DNA from: Bacteroidaceae bacterium
GTDB taxonomy: Bacteria > Bacteroidota > Bacteroidia > Bacteroidales > Bacteroidaceae
Direction: 5' to 3'
DNA length: 39,406 nucleotides
Assembly (NCBI GenBank): GCA_017453465.1
Contig: JAFTEV010000102.1
Coordinates: 1 to 39,406, forward strand
The translations under genes were made by a program, and so were the position numbers. Shown here one piece after another: positions 1 through 7,780 of this stretch (the stretch's first letter is position 1; the number at the start of each line of letters is the position of its first letter). Under the pieces are notes generated by a model. It did no database searches. It worked only from the letters and a program-made list of their open reading frames with translations, and was not told the DNA's origin.

Positions 1-63
1 TGTTTGTAAAAACAACGTACATTGTTTTTGAAAACAACGCCGATGTTTTTACAAACAACGCCG
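1..63. repeat. Short inverted and direct repeats at window edge
   Basis: TGTTTGTAAAAACA (1-14) is the exact reverse complement of TGTTTTTACAAACA (44-57). Between them lies a second palindrome, TTGTTTT-TG-AAAACAA (22-37). Each arm is followed by AACAACG, giving three direct copies spaced about 21-22 bases apart. The stretch could fold as a cruciform. The part to the left is outside the window, so it cannot be said whether this is the tail of a longer array, a terminator or an operator. Confidence 0.6.
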
Positions 64-92
64 TTGCGTCAACTTTCTTTGCCGAAGTGAAC

Positions 93-129
93 AAAAAAAG
101 ACACCACCCCGAAAGAAAACGGAGCGGTG
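93..129 (-). terminator. Rho-independent terminator of the polysaccharide operon
   Basis: Read on the minus strand, a 10-base-pair stem (arms 120-129 and 102-111, fully paired if G-U pairs are allowed) with an eight-base A/T/C loop is followed directly by seven T residues (99-93). It lies about 37 bases after the stop codon of the receiver gene and closes the minus-strand operon. Confidence 0.75.
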
Positions 130-165
130 CCGGAGTGGAGTCTCAGTGAAGTGCGGCGGCTGCGA

Positions 166-591
166 CTATGCGTTGCCGCTGGTGGCAGCCTTCAGATTGA
201 TTTGCGTGGTAACGCTGCTGATGAGCTTTTCCATAATGATGGGCTTGTTGATGAAGTCGTTGGCACCGAGCTTGAAGCCCTTCACGATGTCGGCCTCAGA
301 GTTGAGAGCCGAGAGGATGATAATAGGCAGCGACTTGGTCTTCTCGTCAGCACGTAGGCGGCGAATGACTTCAAAGCCGTCTATGCCAGGCATCATCAGG
401 TCGAGCAACAGCAGGTCGGGCTGGTCTTTGGCTATCATATCGAGTGCCGCCTGCCCACTGTTGGCCGTCTGCAACTGAAACGTGTACTGGGAGAGCATCT
501 TTTTGATGAGAAGCACATTGAGAGGTACATCATCGACCACTAAGACTTTCAATTCATCCACATTGATACCAGGATTGATAAGTGCATTCAT
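166..591 (-). CDS. Stand-alone response-regulator receiver (REC) protein
   Basis: This 141-residue protein is essentially one CheY-like receiver domain. The acidic pair is D20-D21 (VLVVDD), the phospho-acceptor is D64 (LLLDLMMPGIDG), the switch serine is S94 (ILSA) and the conserved lysine is K116 (NKP). There is no DNA-binding or enzymatic output domain, only about 14 extra residues at each end, so it should act by protein-protein contact after phosphorylation, or as a phosphate sink. It is the last gene of a minus-strand run, 86 bases after the UDP-sugar dehydrogenase and just before a terminator. No histidine kinase is in the window. The position suggests it controls the synthase or the zinc-ribbon protein of the same operon; that is an inference. 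The receiver assignment itself is secure. Confidence 0.9.
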   Translation of the reverse strand: MNALINPGINVDELKVLVVDDVPLNVLLIKKMLSQYTFQLQTANSGQAALDMIAKDQPDLLLLDLMMPGIDGFEVIRRLRADEKTKSLPIIILSALNSEADIVKGFKLGANDFINKPIIMEKLISSVTTQINLKAATSGNA

Positions 592-677
592 AAAAATAGG
601 TTTTAATGATTAAAGAAATAATTTATGTTTGTTAGGTTTCTGTTTCGGATTGTTTTCTGGGCTGGGACTGACAGCCA

Positions 678-1973
678 TCAGATTTCGTGGTAGAAGGGTT
701 CGCCCTGCATGGCAGAACGGTAGAAGCCCTTGATGTCACAGAGAATGCCGCCGGGACGCAACATGGCGGGGACGGGCAGTGTGGCAAACTCCCGGTGCTT
801 GACACAGAGCAGGATGGCGTCGTACTGCTGGCCGGCTATGGCAGCGATGTCCGACACGATGTCCACACCGTAGTCCTGCTTCACCAGCGCAGGGATGGCG
901 TAGGGGTCGGCAATGGTGACGGTGTCGCAGAATTGGTTGAGTTCGTGCACGACATCGATGACCTTGGTGTTGCGGATGTCGTTGCAGTTCTCCTTGAACG
1001 TAAAGCCCAGCACCAGGACACGGGCACTCTTGGGCGCAATGTCGGTCAGGTTCATCAGCTTGACAACTTGGTCAGCGATGTACTTGCCCATGGTGTCGTT
1101 GATGCGACGGGCTGCGGTGAGCAGATTGGCCGATTCGCGATAGGCCATGGCTCGCTGAATGAGGTAGTAGGGATCAACGCCGATGCAGTGGCCCCCAACG
1201 AGACCCGGCTCAAGCCGAATGAAGTTCCACTTCGTACCGGCTGCTTCGAGCACGTCGCGTGTGTTAATGCCCATGGCGTTAAAGATGTGGTCTATCTCGT
1301 TCATAAAGGCGATGTTGACATCACGCTGGCAATTCTCCACAATCTTGCAGGCTTCGGCCACGCGCATTGTGGGTGCTTTGTGGGTGCCGTTCTCCAGCAC
1401 CGAGCCATAGAGCCTGTCAACGAAGTCGGCCACTGCGGGCGTGGAGCCGGAGGTGACTTTCTTGATGCGCTCCACGGTGTGCTCGCGGTCGCCTGGGTTC
1501 ACACGTTCTGGCGAATAGCCTGCGAAGAAGTCCACGTTGAACTTCAGTCCCGACACGCGCTCGACCACGGGGAGGCAGTCTTCCTCGGTTGCTCCGGGAT
1601 AGACGGTGGACTCGTAAACCACTACGTCGCCCTTGGAAATGTGGCGACCCACAACTTCGCTGGCTCCAATCAGGGGGCGCAGGTCAACCAGGTGGTGCTT
1701 GTCAACCGGAGTCGGCACGGCCACGATATAGACATTGCAGGTGTCCAGCGCAGCTTCGTCACTGGTACACGTCAAGCCGCCCCGAAGCGAGGCTTGCATT
1801 TCTGCGTCGGTAAAGGTGTCGGTAGAGTCGTGTCCCGACAGCAATTCTTCTACACGAGACTTGCTAACATCAAATCCCACTACGCTGTACTTGCGCGCAA
1901 AGAGGCAAGCCAGCGGAAGTCCTACATAGCCCAGTCCTATTACGGCTATCTTTGAGTTTTGTATGTTCTGCAT
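678..1973 (-). CDS. UDP-N-acetylhexosamine 6-dehydrogenase (TviB/WbpO/WecC-type)
   Basis: The 431-residue protein belongs to the UDP-glucose/GDP-mannose dehydrogenase superfamily, which oxidises C6 of a UDP-sugar to the uronic acid using two NAD+. Visible are the NAD-binding GLGYVG (13-18), STVYPG (122-127), YSPERVNPG (153-161), the catalytic-site lysine K210 (EACKIVEN) and the catalytic cysteine C263 in GGHCIGVDPYYL. GGHCIGVDPYYL and the ERVNPG form are typical of enzymes acting on UDP-GlcNAc, UDP-GalNAc or UDP-ManNAc (WbpO, TviB, WecC) rather than UDP-glucose; the exact epimer cannot be read from sequence. It lies 93 bases after the GT2 synthase and likely supplies its activated uronic acid. 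No epimerase is adjacent, so the precursor must be UDP-GlcNAc or come from elsewhere. Confidence 0.88.
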   Translation of the reverse strand: MQNIQNSKIAVIGLGYVGLPLACLFARKYSVVGFDVSKSRVEELLSGHDSTDTFTDAEMQASLRGGLTCTSDEAALDTCNVYIVAVPTPVDKHHLVDLRPLIGASEVVGRHISKGDVVVYESTVYPGATEEDCLPVVERVSGLKFNVDFFAGYSPERVNPGDREHTVERIKKVTSGSTPAVADFVDRLYGSVLENGTHKAPTMRVAEACKIVENCQRDVNIAFMNEIDHIFNAMGINTRDVLEAAGTKWNFIRLEPGLVGGHCIGVDPYYLIQRAMAYRESANLLTAARRINDTMGKYIADQVVKLMNLTDIAPKSARVLVLGFTFKENCNDIRNTKVIDVVHELNQFCDTVTIADPYAIPALVKQDYGVDIVSDIAAIAGQQYDAILLCVKHREFATLPVPAMLRPGGILCDIKGFYRSAMQGEPFYHEI

Positions 1974-2007
1974 ATCAATGAATGAATGTGTTTGTTTCTT
2001 TATTATA

Positions 2008-2020
2008 TATATAATGTGTA
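2008..2020 (+). repeat. Intergenic 13-base motif TATATAATGTGTA, copy 1
   Basis: Exact 13-mer TATATAATGTGTA inside an alternating TA run (2001-2020), in the gap between the GT2 and dehydrogenase genes. The same 13-mer recurs at 13272-13284 and 28446-28458, always outside or at the edge of genes and in the same orientation. Function unknown. Confidence 0.6.
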
Positions 2021-2066
2021 CCCGTGCGGCGGGTGTGTTTGCAGCGAATTGGCCCAGAGGCTGTGA

Positions 2067-3383
2067 CTAAGCCCGCTCCAGCTGGGCATACCTTGAAGTC
2101 TTCTTCGGATTCCACGGGTCTTTGTAGGAAGAGAAGAAGAAGAGTTCCTTGGTGTGGGCTATGAGACGCACAATGCGCATGAAGTAGCCCGTGTAGAGCG
2201 AAGTCAGCGGCAGGAAACGAATGAGGAAGAACTCTTCGCGCTTACGCTCCGTCACGGCCATAATCACGGTAAAGGCAATCAGCGAAAAGCCGAAACGCAG
2301 GAGGAAGTCGAGCAGCATGACCTCGAAGATGTGCTCGCTGAAGGTCCACATGAGGTTGACGAAGTAGAAGAGCCAAATGTAGTTGAAGACGCAGTCGTAG
2401 ATGATGCTCTCCATGTTGGAGGCAAAGTTGGAGAAGTTCCAGTTGCGCTGCGGCAGCAGAATGTCGCGGTGCTTGCGCACACGGAAGCGGATGAGTGACT
2501 TGGACCAGCGCAGACGTTGCTTGAAGAGCTTGGTCCACTTGGTCGGCACGCTGGTGAGGCAGACTGCGTCCTCTGCGAATGCCACTTTGTAACCTGCCTT
2601 GCGTATTTTCTGTGTGATGTCGCCGTCGAGGCCTGGGCCAATGTCCCAGTAGCCCACCTTCTTCAGGGTCTCCACATCGAAGGCTCCGAAGGCTCCCGAT
2701 ATGATGTGCAGAATGCCCAGCTTGGCTGTCACCATGCGCCCCACCATGATGGTCTTGAGGTACTCCACGGCCTGCATGGAGGAGCAGATGGTCTCCTTGT
2801 AGTTGCGCACCTTCACCGTGCCGCCCACGCCCTTCACCTGCGAGTCGAGATAGAAGGGCAGGAGTATCTTCTCTATGGCATCGCGGTCGAGCGAAGAGTC
2901 GGCATCGAGGTGGACAATGTATTTGCCACGGGCGTAGTAGGCTCCGTAGTTGGCTGCGCTGGCTTTGCCGCCACGGACATTGCAGCGCAGGAAGCGGTCG
3001 ATGTAGCCATGACGCTCCAATTCGGTGCCTATGAGCGGGGTCATATCGTCGGAACCGTCGTCCACAACAATGATTTCGTAGTTGTGGTAGGTCTGTTCGG
3101 CCAGGGATTTCACCAGCTTGTAGATGTTCTTGCCTTCGTTCTTGCCCGGAACCAGAATGGTTATCAGCGGGTTTTCCTTAAAGAGACGGAAACGGGCGTA
3201 GAACACTTTCTTGTTTTCGCGCTTGTAGGTCAGCACGTGCCACACCACAACGATGATTTCGAGCAGATAGTATCGAGGAAACTCAATACAGAAGAGAAAC
3301 CAGTATGTGTTGAAGATACTGGAGAAGGACAGGTGTTGCAACCATGTCACAAAAGTCTCTAAGCTGTCGAAAATAAAGTTCAT
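2067..3383 (-). CDS. Membrane GT2 polysaccharide synthase (Alg8/HasA/PgaC-like)
   Basis: A 438-residue processive family 2 glycosyltransferase. Residues 25-52 hold N-terminal membrane segments, the catalytic domain runs from about 72 to 300, and three or four membrane helices lie at about 330-405. Catalytic signature: DDGSDD (108-113), DAD (160-162), the acceptor-side acid cluster in GLDGD (251-255) and QRLRW (289-293), i.e. the D,D,D,QxxRW set of cellulose, hyaluronan, alginate and poly-GlcNAc synthases. These enzymes polymerise a UDP- or GDP-sugar in the cytoplasm and push the chain through their own membrane channel. The start lies 20 bases after the zinc-ribbon gene. With the neighbouring UDP-HexNAc dehydrogenase, a polymer containing an N-acetylated hexuronic acid is the simplest guess; the product is not proven. 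The C-terminal tail (about 415-438) is soluble and basic. Confidence 0.9.
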   Translation of the reverse strand: MNFIFDSLETFVTWLQHLSFSSIFNTYWFLFCIEFPRYYLLEIIVVVWHVLTYKRENKKVFYARFRLFKENPLITILVPGKNEGKNIYKLVKSLAEQTYHNYEIIVVDDGSDDMTPLIGTELERHGYIDRFLRCNVRGGKASAANYGAYYARGKYIVHLDADSSLDRDAIEKILLPFYLDSQVKGVGGTVKVRNYKETICSSMQAVEYLKTIMVGRMVTAKLGILHIISGAFGAFDVETLKKVGYWDIGPGLDGDITQKIRKAGYKVAFAEDAVCLTSVPTKWTKLFKQRLRWSKSLIRFRVRKHRDILLPQRNWNFSNFASNMESIIYDCVFNYIWLFYFVNLMWTFSEHIFEVMLLDFLLRFGFSLIAFTVIMAVTERKREEFFLIRFLPLTSLYTGYFMRIVRLIAHTKELFFFSSYKDPWNPKKTSRYAQLERA

Positions 3384-3403
3384 CTGGACGGGGTTGCGTG
3401 CGG

Positions 3404-5077
3404 TTATTTCATGAGAAGAATGAAGATGGCAAGGATGATGGCTACGATGGTGAGTGCCGCAAGGAGGATGTAGAGCACGTTGAACTTGCGCTGCTGGGGC
3501 ACTTCGGGCTGTGGCTTTGGCTCAGGAAGCGGGACTTCGTTGCTGACCCGCAGTTCTTCTGCTGTGGGGGCATGGTAGAATTCATCGACCGTGCCATCAT
3601 CGCGCAGGGGTGCGGATGTGTCGTCTGTGGCATTGGGGTTGATGGCTTCGGGATTGTAGTCCACTGCGTCGTCGGGAGTAGCCGTCACAAACTGTAGGTC
3701 GTTAAGGAACTGGTCGATGTTGGAGCCGTCGCCTTCGAGCTTCATGTATGTGTAGCAGATTTGTTCGCCCGGCTTGAGGACGTAGGCCGCTGCACGGATG
3801 GCCTCGGAGAGCAGTATCTGGAAGTCGAGAATGGCTTGTTCCTGATCGCCCTTGTAGTCGGTGACGATGTCGTTGATATAGGTAATGTTGTTGGCCGCAG
3901 AGACTTTGTTGTTGGGGAAGTATTTGCAAATCTGTGCCAGCAGTTCGGCGCGATTGGCCACTGTAGCGGCTGTGGCATCGAGAATCCAGATTTTGCCGAC
4001 CAGAACGTCTCCTGCAATGCGGCCTGTGAACTTCTGTTCGGCCAAAAGACGGATGCGGTTGACGAAGCGGTCAAATTCGAGGAAGTTGTCGTAGAACTCG
4101 GTGTAGATGGAGAAGCCTATGTTGAGCGACGTGATGGCAATGACTCCTTCCTTTGTGATTTCATAGATGTTGCAGTTCTGCGGAACGAGGGACTTCACGT
4201 CGGACGTGGTGTGGCAGTTGGAGCATACGGCTTGCATCTTGGCCTGCAAGAAGGAGTTGCCGCAGGAGTCACAGGTGAAGACGGTGGCCGGACGGTCGTA
4301 ATCCACGCCGATGTGGTGCAGCATCTGGTGACACTTGGGGCAGCGCAGCTGTCCGCCAAAGTTGTAGGTGTGTTCGGGTGTGATGTTGGCACAGCGGAAG
4401 TGGTGAATGACCTCTTCGCTCTGTATCATGGAGTTGCCACACTTGGGGCAGCTCTCGATGTAGAGTAGGTGGGAGTGCAGGCACTTAGGGCAGAGGTAGA
4501 TGCGATTGACGAACTGGGTGGAGCGGATGTAGCCTTTCTCCAGCATGGACTGTATGAAGACAAAGAGTTCGCCCAGTGTGTACCAGCCCAGCTTGTAGAA
4601 CACATTGATGATGGGGACTACATAGCCCGTGGCAGAAGTGTTGTCAAGTTCCAGGTCGAGCTTGAGGTGGTCCCGAATGATGAGAAAGCGGAAAAGGCGG
4701 ACGAAGAACTGGTTGGCAGAGACTATCTTGTCTTCGATGGAGGTGAGCTTGAGTTCACTGCGACGGTTGATGATGTCTTCTACCTTGTTGAGTGCACCCA
4801 CGTCGTTCCAATCATCAAAATAGCCGTCAATCAGGTCGGCATACTCGCCCATCTTGCCTTCGAGCGAGCGGGAGACGAAGAAGGGTTTGTAGCAGCACTT
4901 GACGGATGTGACGGGGTTGATGGTGTTCAGTATGTTCTGGGTCATATCGACCGAGTCATTGAGAATGAACACTGCATCGAAGATATATTCGGGAAAGTCA
5001 GGCGACTCCTCAAGTGGGAACGGACTGTCTAACAAGAGTATTTTACGCTCGTGCTCGTTGTTCTGTATGGTAATCAT
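3404..5077 (-). CDS. TackOD1-like zinc-ribbon regulatory protein, tail-anchored
   Basis: A 557-residue protein. Residues 10-90 resemble a degenerate receiver-like alpha/beta fold (KILLLDS, DAVFILND, FVSRSLEG), without a convincing phosphorylation site. Residues 190-300 carry a metal-ribbon block: C196-x2-C199, C210-x2-C213, H225/H226 with C229, C246-x2-C249, C269-x2-C272 and C285-x2-C288, with GVDYDRP at 257-263. This arrangement fits my memory of the TackOD1 output domain, which occurs with receivers and diguanylate cyclases. Residues 310-465 are a globular domain I cannot name; a GGDEF-derived fold is possible but no GGDEF motif is seen. After a Pro/Glu-rich linker, residues 533-556 form one membrane helix, so the protein is anchored by its tail with the bulk in the cytoplasm. 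It lies 3 bases after the adaptor gene and before the synthase, so a role as co-polymerase or activator is inferred. Confidence 0.6.
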   Translation of the reverse strand: MITIQNNEHERKILLLDSPFPLEESPDFPEYIFDAVFILNDSVDMTQNILNTINPVTSVKCCYKPFFVSRSLEGKMGEYADLIDGYFDDWNDVGALNKVEDIINRRSELKLTSIEDKIVSANQFFVRLFRFLIIRDHLKLDLELDNTSATGYVVPIINVFYKLGWYTLGELFVFIQSMLEKGYIRSTQFVNRIYLCPKCLHSHLLYIESCPKCGNSMIQSEEVIHHFRCANITPEHTYNFGGQLRCPKCHQMLHHIGVDYDRPATVFTCDSCGNSFLQAKMQAVCSNCHTTSDVKSLVPQNCNIYEITKEGVIAITSLNIGFSIYTEFYDNFLEFDRFVNRIRLLAEQKFTGRIAGDVLVGKIWILDATAATVANRAELLAQICKYFPNNKVSAANNITYINDIVTDYKGDQEQAILDFQILLSEAIRAAAYVLKPGEQICYTYMKLEGDGSNIDQFLNDLQFVTATPDDAVDYNPEAINPNATDDTSAPLRDDGTVDEFYHAPTAEELRVSNEVPLPEPKPQPEVPQQRKFNVLYILLAALTIVAIILAIFILLMK

Positions 5078-5080
5078 GGG

Positions 5081-6310
5081 TTAATAATTGTGGTCTTTGG
5101 TCAGTTCCTTGAATTTGGTAGTATCTACAGGAACAAGAATCTGGTCTTCTTTTACTTCAAATATGCGACGTGGGTCATACTGAATGGTGTCGGGCTGTGA
5201 GAAGAGTCCATTGAAAATGCCGCCGAAAGAGTTGTAGAATGTGTCGTACAGCACATTGTTGGCCACCCTGACCCGCACGGGCACGTGGTCGTTGAGCACC
5301 CAGAAGGGGATGTACTGCCCTGCATCGAATGTGAAGAGTGCGATGACAGCGTCGATGTCATGGCTGAAGTTGCTGATCAGATGCTTTGGGATGTCCTCAA
5401 CACGGAGTCCCAACAGCGACAGGTGTGCATAGAAGGTGAGGTCGTCGTTGACAATGACCTCGATGCGCTTGTTGTTGTTGATGTACTTCACTTGGTTGGC
5501 TGGGATGTAGGCCATCACGCCGAGGTGAGAAGCCTTGTAGTCGGTGTGCTGCAAGTCCATTACGTTCTCCTTCTCGAAGACCACCGTGTTCTTGGCCACC
5601 TTGATGTCTGTGACGATGGCTTCTTCGGGCGCACAGCAATACTGTATCACACCGGCCTCGTAGCGGTTCTGTCCTGGTGAATAGGGCAGGTGGTTGTGGC
5701 CGTAACCCGAATTGACAATGTAGCGAGAGGAGTTGCCTGCCATGCTTTCGTAGATTTGAATCTTGCGCTGCTGTTCCAACAGTTTCTCGCGACACTCGTT
5801 GAGTTCAGCTTCGATGGCCATGCGCTTGGAGTTGTCGGTGAGACCATAGAAGATGTCGTTCTTTTCGCTCTTCAGGCGTTTCGTCAGTTCGTTGATTCGG
5901 GTCTGCAACACAGGAATCTCCTGCCGCGCAAGGGCTGCCTGAAGTTTCAGGTTGGCATGGTCAAGGATGATGGATGGGACAGCGTTGACATTGAACTGGC
6001 CTAACAGGTTGTCGAGAAGCACGTAGGAATAGAGTGTGTCGCCAGGCTGAACAATGTCGCCCACATTCTTGTAGATGTCGAGCACATACAAATCATCAAT
6101 GGCACGCAGGTTGTTTTGGTCGAGCTTCACATAGCCATCATAATAGGTGTAAACCACTCTGCGATAGGCAAAGACAAACAAAATAATCAGAATGGCGGTA
6201 AAAACAATGGCATAGATTGTTTGCTGTTTGGCGAGTTTCTTGTTCTGATAGTTCAGAAACTCGTTCATATCTTGTTCTTGAGGCTGTGAGTTATAGCTGA
6301 AGTTGTTCAT
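5081..6310 (-). CDS. HlyD/Alg44-type periplasmic adaptor
   Basis: The 409-residue protein has a cytoplasmic head (1-30), a single membrane helix (31-49) and a periplasmic part of membrane-fusion type. Residues 75-97 form the first half of a lipoyl/barrel-sandwich domain (YVLDIYKNVGDIVQPGDTLY), about 115-195 a coiled-coil hairpin rich in L, E, K and Q, and from about 230 the second half (EAIVTDIKVAKNTVVFEKEN) leads into a beta-barrel-like region. Such adaptors bridge an inner-membrane transporter or synthase to a TolC channel. Its start overlaps the TolC-like stop by four bases (6307-6310), so translation is coupled. No ABC transporter is present; the partner is therefore likely the GT2 synthase, as for Alg44 in alginate secretion. 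No PilZ domain is visible in the short cytoplasmic head. Confidence 0.82.
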   Translation of the reverse strand: MNNFSYNSQPQEQDMNEFLNYQNKKLAKQQTIYAIVFTAILIILFVFAYRRVVYTYYDGYVKLDQNNLRAIDDLYVLDIYKNVGDIVQPGDTLYSYVLLDNLLGQFNVNAVPSIILDHANLKLQAALARQEIPVLQTRINELTKRLKSEKNDIFYGLTDNSKRMAIEAELNECREKLLEQQRKIQIYESMAGNSSRYIVNSGYGHNHLPYSPGQNRYEAGVIQYCCAPEEAIVTDIKVAKNTVVFEKENVMDLQHTDYKASHLGVMAYIPANQVKYINNNKRIEVIVNDDLTFYAHLSLLGLRVEDIPKHLISNFSHDIDAVIALFTFDAGQYIPFWVLNDHVPVRVRVANNVLYDTFYNSFGGIFNGLFSQPDTIQYDPRRIFEVKEDQILVPVDTTKFKELTKDHNY

Positions 6311-7692
6311 TTGACAGGTGTTTCAATGATGAGTGTCTGCAAATTGTTGTAACTCGTCGTTTTCTGAATATCAAGAAGCGCAAGGCTGCGACTGAGCATC
6401 AACTTATACATGCGCTCCATGCTTTTAAGGTATTCGTTGTATTCCTCCAGACGAATGATGTAATTGTAGCCCTTGGGCTGTTTCAAGTAGGCATTCTTAC
6501 GCAGTTCCACATATTTGCCCAACTGTTCTATGTGGAATGCTTCTGTGCGGATAGCCCTGTTTAACCGCTCCACGCGGTCGAGACGAAGACGGCAATAAGA
6601 CTTCATGTCTTCATCCAGAGACTGGCGGCTTTCCCGAATGATTTGTTTTTCGGTTTCGATGGCACGACGTTTTGCCCCCGATTCGTCGTAAAGCGGGAAG
6701 GTGAAGCGCACGCCCAAATCAATGTTGGAAGACGGAGAAACCAGCTTGCGCAAGTACATGGAACCGCGTAAGAACGGGGTCAGGCGCATGGTCTGCCCAT
6801 AGTTGGTGAGCTTCTTTTCCTTATCGAGCAACTGCTCCTGCACATAGCTGGCACGAAGGTCGGGGTTGTAGCGTTGCACTTCTTCAAAAAGGCGGACAGA
6901 GTCAATGGTTATGATGGTAGGGCGAAGGGCGTAGAGGGGTTCGTTGGCAATGTCTTTCAAATCGAATGTCTGTGCAAGCGTGTATTCCAGCTCCATCTTG
7001 TCGTTGATGTTCTCAAGCAGTTTGTCGTTGCTGATTTTATCTTGCTCCAGCATGTACTGGTATGCCTGATTCAGAATATCTACATTCTGCAATTCGTTAT
7101 ACAGCACAATGGCGATGTAGTAGTTGTACTCCATCGTCAGCAGATTCTCCGCAGCCTCATAGATGGCCTTGTTCTTGTCCTTGCTCTGCTTGATGTATTC
7201 CAGCTCGTTGGCAAGTTGAATCCGTGCCAGCTCAGACTTACGCTGATAGAATGCGCTGTTGAAGAAGTTCCAGCCCAGTTCTGCTTGAAACTTGGCCACG
7301 TATGCCGAATACTGGTCGTCATCGTCGTGGGAAATGACCAACGCCTGATCCAATCGTCCGTATGCCTGTCCCGTCACTTCCAGTCCAGTGCGGCGTTTGA
7401 AGGCTTTTGCCTCCTGCGCTCCTTTGGCACGATAGAGCGAATCAAGAGCAGCATCGGGCAACAAGACATCTTCGCCCAAAGTCAAGTTGGGGCTTGCAAC
7501 AGAAACGCTGTGCTGCAACAACTTGTCCATTTGTTCAAAACGCTGGTCAAACTGCCTCAACACATCTTCATTCTTGAGATTCTCATAAACAAGCATCTTG
7601 ACGGGCACATGGGCTGTGTCGTCCTGTGCATTGGCTGCACAAAAAAAGAAAAATAAAGAAGGAAGAATGAAGAACCTGAGCTTCTCTGCCAT
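6307..7692 (-). CDS. TolC-like outer-membrane channel protein
   Basis: A 461-residue protein with a signal peptide (hydrophobic 6-19, cleavage probably after CAANA at about 22). The mature protein is dominated by long amphipathic helices with L/E/Q/R heptads (for example 110-215 and 330-440), as in outer-membrane efflux (OEP/TolC) proteins, and its length fits. TolC trimers make a continuous tunnel through the periplasm and outer membrane. Being first in the run and translationally coupled to the HlyD-like adaptor, it is the probable exit duct for the polymer. Sequence identity to classical TolC is not obvious by eye, so the call rests on helix pattern and context. A near-consensus -7 box (TACCTTTC, minus strand, 7701-7708) lies directly upstream and may give this operon its own start. 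Confidence 0.75.
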   Translation of the reverse strand: MAEKLRFFILPSLFFFFCAANAQDDTAHVPVKMLVYENLKNEDVLRQFDQRFEQMDKLLQHSVSVASPNLTLGEDVLLPDAALDSLYRAKGAQEAKAFKRRTGLEVTGQAYGRLDQALVISHDDDDQYSAYVAKFQAELGWNFFNSAFYQRKSELARIQLANELEYIKQSKDKNKAIYEAAENLLTMEYNYYIAIVLYNELQNVDILNQAYQYMLEQDKISNDKLLENINDKMELEYTLAQTFDLKDIANEPLYALRPTIITIDSVRLFEEVQRYNPDLRASYVQEQLLDKEKKLTNYGQTMRLTPFLRGSMYLRKLVSPSSNIDLGVRFTFPLYDESGAKRRAIETEKQIIRESRQSLDEDMKSYCRLRLDRVERLNRAIRTEAFHIEQLGKYVELRKNAYLKQPKGYNYIIRLEEYNEYLKSMERMYKLMLSRSLALLDIQKTTSYNNLQTLIIETPVK

Positions 7693-7719
7693 AGGTATCA
7701 GAAAGGTATAGAATGTAAC

Positions 7720-7765
7720 GACACCGTGGGAATGTCATCAAAAAGTGATGCATTCCCACAGTGTC
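7720..7765 (-). terminator. Very stable intercistronic hairpin
   Basis: Arms 7720-7734 and 7751-7765 pair over 15 positions (one G-U on the minus strand), and the stem continues after a single bulged base with CATCA/TGATG (7736-7740 and 7746-7750) around a five-base loop. It lies between the lipoprotein stop and the TolC-like start. There is no T-tract, so it may be an mRNA-stabilising or partial-termination hairpin rather than a simple terminator. Confidence 0.65.
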
Positions 7766-7780
7766 ATAAGATTGATTTTC

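Noticed and set aside
687-1955. 422-residue open frame on the plus strand across the dehydrogenase gene
   Set aside because: Antisense shadow of a gene with clear catalytic motifs; its product is rich in H, V, G and D without any family pattern.
2517-3362. 281-residue plus-strand frame opposite the GT2 synthase
   Set aside because: Antisense shadow; low-complexity V/H/G composition and no motif.
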